64,000 bases of DNA from Pelagihabitans sp965238025. Its GTDB lineage: Bacteria; Bacteroidota; Bacteroidia; Flavobacteriales; Flavobacteriaceae. The position numbers and the translations under genes were made by a program. The number at the start of each line of letters is the position of its first letter. Position 1 is the first letter of the stretch. The DNA lies in the NCBI GenBank assembly GCA_965238025.1, contig OZ250162.1, forward strand, positions 3,596,001 through 3,660,000, given 5' to 3'. The notes under the pieces are model-generated. The model saw only the letters and a list, made by a program, of their open reading frames with translations. It made no database searches and was not told the DNA's origin. This document shows positions 59,543 through 64,000 of this stretch, in pieces.

Positions 59543-60886
59543 ATGTCACTACACCATTTGAACGCTATTTCCCCAATTGATGGGCGTTATAGAGGTAAAA
59601 CTGAAAATTTAGCTACTTACTTCTCAGAAGAAGCACTCATCAAATATCGGGTTCTGGTAGAAATCGAATATTTTATTGCACTATGTGAAATCCCGCTACC
59701 TCAGCTCAGTGATTTTGACACTTCAAAATTTGATGTCTTACGTGAAATTTATCAAAATTTTGATACCGAAGATGCGTTGGTCATTAAAGAAATTGAAAAG
59801 ACTACCAATCACGACGTTAAGGCTGTTGAATATTTTATAAAGGATAAGTTCGATAAACTAGGACTTCAAGACCACAAGGAATTCATTCACTTCGGACTTA
59901 CCTCCCAAGATATTAATAATACGGCCATCCCCTTGTCTATTAAAGAGGCGATGAACGAAGTTTATGTTCCCAGATATTTTGAGCTATTCGAAAAACTAAA
60001 GGAACTTGCAAATGAGTGGGCCGTAATACCAATGTTGGCACGTACCCATGGTCAGCCAGCCTCCCCTACCCGATTAGGCAAAGAAATCGAGGTTTTTGTT
60101 GAACGCTTAAAAGAGCAATTAAATTTGCTAAATGATATACCAAGCGCAGCCAAATTTGGGGGCGCAACGGGAAATTATAATGCGCACAAGGTTGCATATC
60201 CGCAAATAGATTGGAAGGCTTTCGGAAAAAAATTCGTTCAGGAAAAATTAAGCTTGCACCATTCTTTCCCAACTACGCAGGTAGAACATTACGACCATAT
60301 GGCCGCGCTTTTTGATGGTTTAAAACGTGTTAACACCATTATTCTGGATTTGAATCGGGATTTTTGGACCTACATATCAATGGATTATTTCAAGCAGAAA
60401 ATCAAAAAAGGTGAAGTGGGTTCATCTGCTATGCCCCACAAAGTAAATCCTATTGATTTTGAAAACTCTGAAGGTAATATTGGTATTGCCAACGCGATGT
60501 TCGAACACCTCTCAGCAAAACTTCCTATTTCGCGCCTGCAACGAGATCTAACCGATAGTACCGTACTTCGCAATGTTGGTGTGCCCTTTGCACATACCAT
60601 CATTGCCTTTCAATCTACCTTGAAAGGATTGAATAAATTGTTGTTGAACAAAGAAAAGTTCGAACAGGACTTGGAAAACAATTGGGCAGTTGTAGCGGAA
60701 GCTATTCAAACGATTTTGCGACGTGAAGGATATCCGAACCCGTATGAGGCGTTAAAGGGTCTTACGCGTACCAACACCAAAATAAGTCAACAATCTATAT
60801 CTGAATTTATTGAGACCTTAGCTATTTCGGACGATATTAAAACCGAACTGAAGGCGATTACTCCAAGTAATTATACTGGTATTTAA
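59543..60886 (+). CDS. purB: Adenylosuccinate lyase
   Basis: This 447-residue lyase works at two steps of purine synthesis (SAICAR to AICAR, adenylosuccinate to AMP). The start is ATG 59543 (MSLHHLNAISPIDGRYRGKT); the open frame continues 26 codons upstream through promoter-like DNA. The fumarase/aspartase signature is GSSAMPHKVNPIDFENSEGN, and ARTHGQPASPTRLGKE and TNHDVKAVEYFIKDKF are intact. It is of the E. coli PurB subtype (456 residues). It ends at a strong terminator. Confidence 0.97.
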   Translation: MSLHHLNAISPIDGRYRGKTENLATYFSEEALIKYRVLVEIEYFIALCEIPLPQLSDFDTSKFDVLREIYQNFDTEDALVIKEIEKTTNHDVKAVEYFIKDKFDKLGLQDHKEFIHFGLTSQDINNTAIPLSIKEAMNEVYVPRYFELFEKLKELANEWAVIPMLARTHGQPASPTRLGKEIEVFVERLKEQLNLLNDIPSAAKFGGATGNYNAHKVAYPQIDWKAFGKKFVQEKLSLHHSFPTTQVEHYDHMAALFDGLKRVNTIILDLNRDFWTYISMDYFKQKIKKGEVGSSAMPHKVNPIDFENSEGNIGIANAMFEHLSAKLPISRLQRDLTDSTVLRNVGVPFAHTIIAFQSTLKGLNKLLLNKEKFEQDLENNWAVVAEAIQTILRREGYPNPYEALKGLTRTNTKISQQSISEFIETLAISDDIKTELKAITPSNYTGI

Positions 60887-60915
60887 GAATTGTCAATCAA
60901 GGGTATAAAACTTAA

Positions 60916-60945
60916 AAAGACCGCTTTGCAGCGGTCTTTATTATT
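60916..60945 (+). terminator. purB terminator
   Basis: AAAGACCGCT pairs with AGCGGTCTTT (10 bp) around a TTGC loop, between the convergent purB and mscS-type genes. T-rich sequence follows. Confidence 0.92.
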
Positions 60946-60964
60946 TTTAATTAAAATTAAGCTA

Positions 60965-61780
60965 TTAGCCTTCTTTTTGAATTTCAACAGCATGTGGGTA
61001 AGGAATTTCGATCCCTGCCTTGTCAAGTGCTAATTTGGTATTTTCAATTGTTCCAAAATATACATCCCAATAATCTTCTGGTTTGCAATAGGGTCGTACG
61101 GCAAAATTAACCGAACTGTCGCCCAATTCTGATACGTTTACCGAAGGTGCAGGATCTTTAAGGACTTTGGGGTTTGAAGTCATAACCTCCATTAATACCT
61201 CCTTGGTCTTTTTAATATCTTCGTCATAGCCCACTCCAACAACGGTATCTACACGAATCTTTCCTTCAGCTGTATAATTGGTAATATTACCATTACCCAT
61301 TGCACCGTTCGGTACAATGACTAACTTATTGTCCGGCGAAACCAACTTTGTAGTAAAAATTTCAATCTCCTTTACCACCCCGATAGTATCTTGGGCTTCT
61401 ATTAAGTCTCCGATTTTATAGGGTTTAAAAATCATAAGTAAAACTCCTCCGGCAAAGTTCGCCAAGGAACCCTGAAGTGCCATTCCTATTGCTAGACCGG
61501 CGGCGGCCAAAATAGCAGCAAAACTTGTGGTTTCAACACCAAGTTTAGAAATAACAACTATAATCAGTAGAATTTTTAGAGCCCATGACAAAAGGTTCAA
61601 TAAAAACCTTTGTAGCGATTCTTCGTATTCGCTTTTGGCCATCGTTTTTCTGGCTACGCCTACTATCTTTTTTATCACAAAAGAACCTATGATGTAAATG
61701 AGAATAGCCCCGAGAATTTTCGGGCCGTACTCACTGGCAAAATCGATTCCGTTGTCAATCCATAATTGTGTGTCTTTCAT
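60965..61780 (-). CDS. Small-conductance mechanosensitive channel (MscS family)
   Basis: This 271-residue channel has three transmembrane helices (about 20-45, 65-90, 95-125). The pore helix GLAIGMALQGSLANFAGGVL has the Gly/Ala packing of MscS and MFKPYKIGDLIEA-like LMIFKPYKIGDLIEAQDTIG at the cytoplasmic entrance. The beta domain has VIVPNGAMGNGNITNYTAEG and the C-terminal alpha/beta domain VNFAVRPYCKPEDYWDVYFG. It opens under membrane tension to release solutes after hypo-osmotic shock. Length is near E. coli MscS (286). Confidence 0.95.
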   Translation of the reverse strand: MKDTQLWIDNGIDFASEYGPKILGAILIYIIGSFVIKKIVGVARKTMAKSEYEESLQRFLLNLLSWALKILLIIVVISKLGVETTSFAAILAAAGLAIGMALQGSLANFAGGVLLMIFKPYKIGDLIEAQDTIGVVKEIEIFTTKLVSPDNKLVIVPNGAMGNGNITNYTAEGKIRVDTVVGVGYDEDIKKTKEVLMEVMTSNPKVLKDPAPSVNVSELGDSSVNFAVRPYCKPEDYWDVYFGTIENTKLALDKAGIEIPYPHAVEIQKEG

Positions 61781-61887
61781 AAAGTTGTTTTTGTATTAGT
61801 AATATGTTTATAGTTATGGGCCGAATATAGGAGTAATTGAAAAACGAATGCAACATTTTACCAAAGAAGTTTTTAACATTAAAACAA

Positions 61888-61920
61888 AAAAACCGTTTCG
61901 GAAGTTCCGAAACGGTTTTT
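61888..61920 (-). terminator. Terminator of the DUF4252 cluster
   Basis: A 16-bp stem (five A-T pairs plus CCGTTTCGGAA with its complement) around a single central G. It is symmetrical and can end transcripts in both directions. It lies 20 bp after the last DUF4252 gene. Confidence 0.92.
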
Positions 61921-61940
61921 CTATAAAGTAAAGACGAGAA

Positions 61941-62480
61941 CTATCCTTTTAAGAACTCGCCAATCTTATCAAGGCCTTCACCTTTATAATCTGATTTTTC
62001 GATAGCTTTCAAAAATTTGACCAAATGGGCGGGGTTCATATCGTTACCCAGCACCCTAACCAATACAAAGCCTTTCTCCTTACTATCCCCATAAATTATA
62101 ACCTCATCGATGGCATCATCATCCCCTAAATATTTAATGGTAGCTTTTCCATATGGGGTATTCATTTTCATAAGTTCATTGAACTCCGGGTTTTTTAGAA
62201 TAGCCTTTACCTTGACTTTTTCAGTCGCATATTCAGCTTCGTTGGAATCATCTTTCTTAAATGCCAAAAAATTCATTTTATCCAGGGATTCAAGTGCAGC
62301 TTTTTCATCATTGGAGAGGTCCGCCTTTTCAAGGTTCAGAAGACTTACTGGAAGGTCGACCGAAAGAAAATTCGGGTTTTCCTCGCTATCGACGTAGTAC
62401 TCCTGTAGACTTTGTGTAGAGGAACAGCCAACAAACAACAGTGAAATGAACAGTAGTAAACCGGTATGTAGTGTTTTCAT
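61941..62480 (-). CDS. DUF4252 lipoprotein (third of three tandem copies)
   Basis: This 179-residue protein has a lipobox (LLFVGCSS, Cys19). The DUF4252 core is recognisable: LNLEKADLSNDEKAALESLD, LMKMNTPYGKATIKYLGDD, IDEVIIYGDSKEKGFVLVRV and LGNDMNPAHLVKFLKAIEKS. It is more divergent than the two upstream copies and is the only one with a lipobox. The family is found in Bacteroidota, often beside an ECF sigma factor; it may monitor or buffer the envelope. It ends a minus-strand operon with two paralogues. Confidence 0.82.
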   Translation of the reverse strand: MKTLHTGLLLFISLLFVGCSSTQSLQEYYVDSEENPNFLSVDLPVSLLNLEKADLSNDEKAALESLDKMNFLAFKKDDSNEAEYATEKVKVKAILKNPEFNELMKMNTPYGKATIKYLGDDDAIDEVIIYGDSKEKGFVLVRVLGNDMNPAHLVKFLKAIEKSDYKGEGLDKIGEFLKG

Positions 62481-62537
62481 AATGCTTTATGTGATAAGTG
62501 ATTTTTAAAAAATGTATCCTGAGTGCTTAGCACCTGG

Positions 62538-63080
62538 CTATTTTCCTCTTTCCGCTTTGTTCAGCTCCTTGGGCAAGTCCATTTTCTTTGTTAAGGCTCC
62601 AATTTTCCTCAAATCTATATTCCCGGTCAAAGATACCAATACCGTTTCCAATTTTCGACCATTGATATCCAAATCGGTATTTTCAAAACCAGACACGAAC
62701 ATCAACAGTTCGGTAACATGATTGTTATCCTTTCCCTCCTTCACATAAAACTTGACGTTAACATCTTTGTCCTTCACACGCATCAATTCTTCTAGCGATG
62801 AAGACTTTAAATATTTCTTAACGGTGGTTGTCATATCGGCCGATACTCCTTTGTTTTCGGTAATAAAAACTTTAACACCGTTAAGGCCTTTGGCCAATTC
62901 CATAAATTCTTTGGCATCGTCATCCCCTTCAATATCTACTGAGCTGATCAAGTTTATAAGTCCCTTATTAATACTAATGGCAGAGACATGGTCCATTTGC
63001 TCATATTTGTCGAAAATGGATTGGGAAAAACCCAAAACTGGAAAAAGTGCGATTAAAAATACTACGATTGATTTCTTCAT
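62538..63080 (-). CDS. DUF4252 exported protein (second copy)
   Basis: This 180-residue protein has a signal peptide (ends near LGFSQS). Conserved blocks are shared with the upstream copy: IFDKYEQMDHVSAISINKGL, AKEFMELAKGLNGVKVFITE, SLEELMRVKDKDVNVKFYVK, EGKDNNHVTELLMFVSG and TVLVSLTGNIDLRKIGALTK. These match the DUF4252 family. Without a lipobox it should be a soluble periplasmic protein. It lies between two paralogues and is separated from the upstream one by a gap with a long perfect hairpin. Confidence 0.85.
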   Translation of the reverse strand: MKKSIVVFLIALFPVLGFSQSIFDKYEQMDHVSAISINKGLINLISSVDIEGDDDAKEFMELAKGLNGVKVFITENKGVSADMTTTVKKYLKSSSLEELMRVKDKDVNVKFYVKEGKDNNHVTELLMFVSGFENTDLDINGRKLETVLVSLTGNIDLRKIGALTKKMDLPKELNKAERGK

Positions 63081-63160
63081 GATTGTCGTTTTTTAGTTTG
63101 AACCCGGGCTTTTGTTTAGTCCGAATCCAGAATTAATAGATTGATGATTGATGAAAATTT

Positions 63161-63217
63161 ATATTCGGCCGGTGTTGACCGATGTATTTAAATAGTAAGC
63201 CAACACCGGCCGAATAT
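63161..63217. repeat. Perfect 17-bp inverted repeat between two DUF4252 genes
   Basis: ATATTCGGCCGGTGTTG (63161-63177) and its exact complement (63201-63217) form a 17-bp stem with a 23-base loop. It starts 11 bp after the stop of the first DUF4252 copy. Only a short AT run follows on the transcribed strand, so it may be a leaky terminator or an mRNA-stabilising stem. Confidence 0.85.
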
Positions 63218-63228
63218 TGATTTGATTC

Positions 63229-63798
63229 CTATTTATTACCCTTTTCTCCAGCTTTGCCAAGTTTGTCGCCACCTGGAAGATCCATTTTTTCGGTTAGCTT
63301 ACCGATTTGGGTAAGATCAATATCCCCAGTTAAAGAAAGTAGAACGGTTTCCATTTTCTTACCGTTGATTTTGATTTCGTCCATGTCCTTTACTTCCGAA
63401 AGTCCCGTAACAAACATTAAAAGTTCTTTTACATGGTCATCGTCTTTCCCTTCTTTTACATAGAACTTTACGTTAGAACCACCGTCACGAACACGCATTA
63501 GTTCTTCATAAGAGCTACTTTTTAAACGGTTGGTCACCCAACTACCAATGTCTTTGGAGACAGTTGCGTTCTCTGTGGTTATCACTCTAAAGCTCGTCAC
63601 CGAATTTACCAATTCGAAAAATTCCTTGGCTTCGGGGTCATCTGAGTTAATGCTCATTTTTCCGAGCATTTGAAACATTTTAGGTTGCATCGCAACGAAA
63701 GTTACTTCATCGTTGTCCTCATACTTCTCAAAAATATCTTGGGCCGATGTGAATATTGGCACTAAAGCCAAAGCTACTAATACTATTATCTTTTTCAT
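63229..63798 (-). CDS. DUF4252 exported protein (first copy)
   Basis: This 189-residue protein has a signal peptide (MKKIIVLVALALVPIFTSAQ) and DUF4252 core blocks: IFEKYEDNDEVTFVAMQPKM, AKEFFELVNSVTSFRVITTE, SYEELMRVRDGGSNVKFYVK, EGKDDDHVKELLMFVTGL and TVLLSLTGDIDLTQIGKLTE. It is clearly paralogous to the second copy, so a tandem duplication produced them. The C-terminus (GGDKLGKAGEKGNK) is short and charged. It follows a partial gene whose stop lies 34 bp upstream. Confidence 0.85.
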   Translation of the reverse strand: MKKIIVLVALALVPIFTSAQDIFEKYEDNDEVTFVAMQPKMFQMLGKMSINSDDPEAKEFFELVNSVTSFRVITTENATVSKDIGSWVTNRLKSSSYEELMRVRDGGSNVKFYVKEGKDDDHVKELLMFVTGLSEVKDMDEIKINGKKMETVLLSLTGDIDLTQIGKLTEKMDLPGGDKLGKAGEKGNK

Positions 63799-63832
63799 GA
63801 TTCTAAAATTTATTTGTGTTAGGGGGATTTGT

Positions 63833-64000
63833 TTATTTAATTAAAAATTTATTTGTGTTTTTCTCGAACTCCTCAAGGTGCGATATTTGATCTGTACCCT
63901 TGTTGAAATTTATGGCCAACAATGAGAATGCTTCTTGTGCTGCCGCTATTTCTTCTTGAGTATAGTTTTCACCCAACGTACCTTCCATAGTTGTAGGATC
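63833..64000 (-). CDS. C-terminal end of an unidentified gene upstream of the DUF4252 cluster (partial)
   Basis: An open frame enters from the right edge and ends at 63833 (55 residues; GTLGENYTQEEIAAAQEAFS and KGTDQISHLEEFEKNTNKFL). It is polar, helical and without a recognised motif. Genes of this kind in DUF4252 loci often lie between a sigma factor and the DUF4252 genes, but the rest of the gene is outside the window and this is inference. Confidence 0.6.
   Translation of the reverse strand, partial: DPTTMEGTLGENYTQEEIAAAQEAFSLLAINFNKGTDQISHLEEFEKNTNKFLIK

Noticed and set aside
1..64000. CRISPR arrays, tRNA and rRNA genes
   Set aside because: No regularly spaced repeats, no cloverleaf with a proper T-arm, and no rRNA-like conserved stretches were seen.

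Overview
This window is chromosomal DNA from a member of the Bacteroidota, most likely a marine Flavobacteriaceae (the Maribacter, Zobellia and Arenibacter type). The evidence is TonB-dependent receptors with carboxypeptidase-like plug domains, a type IX secretion (type B) sorting domain, a DUF4252 cluster, a TonB receptor/DUF4249 pair, a long-form GAPDH, and a SerB-SerA fusion. Genes rarely have Shine-Dalgarno sites. Several start regions carry the Bacteroidota -7 box TAnnTTTG. No rRNA, tRNA or CRISPR array was seen.

Region by region. 1-11.7 kb is core: the end of a YigZ-type gene, a thioesterase, dnaA with a low-molecular-weight phosphatase and an RsmI-like methylase, then on the minus strand a lysozyme-like protein, mltG, an acetyltransferase and dapF. 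Next come an HtrA protease, GAPDH, a coiled-coil membrane protein, an acetyltransferase and trmD.

11.7-19.3 kb is an accessory island between trmD and rplS, genes that usually sit together in this group. It is built of five units, all on the plus strand: (1) AraC regulator, SnoaL-like lipoprotein and CGWC thioredoxin-fold protein; (2) a frameshifted orphan gene; (3) a GH2 glycosidase; (4) a multi-pass membrane protein; (5) a beta-propeller lipoprotein. Each unit starts with its own 8-10 bp word (GTT-N6/7; TT-N6 in unit 1) and ends with the inverse complement of that word. The junctions contain nested hairpins. This is the layout of integron cassettes and attC sites, but no integrase is visible and the core words do not fit the classical attC consensus. 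It is the most interesting object in the window. The rplS promoter begins exactly at the right border.

19.3-34 kb holds rplS, a 610-bp stretch without a clear gene but with structured DNA and a terminator, monomeric isocitrate dehydrogenase, a TonB receptor/DUF4249 pair, an M42 peptidase, a Nudix hydrolase, hisS and an Oar-like TonB receptor. 34-48.7 kb holds a T9SS-exported PKD protein, a beta-propeller protein, the rpsF-rpsR-rplI operon, a LytTR response regulator, a putative zinc-peptidase lipoprotein, priA, DUF2147, a YihY protein, nadC, rlmH and serB-serA. 48.9-64 kb holds a SatD/DUF3307 pair with repeated operator-like sites, rdgB, a DEAD-box helicase, a GH13 lipoprotein, trmH, a sirtuin without zinc cysteines, purB, an MscS channel and three tandem DUF4252 genes.

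Most of the window is ordinary housekeeping gene content. The accessory signals are concentrated in the trmD-rplS island, with smaller ones at 37.1-38.1 kb, 40.6-41.4 kb and 48.9-50.3 kb.
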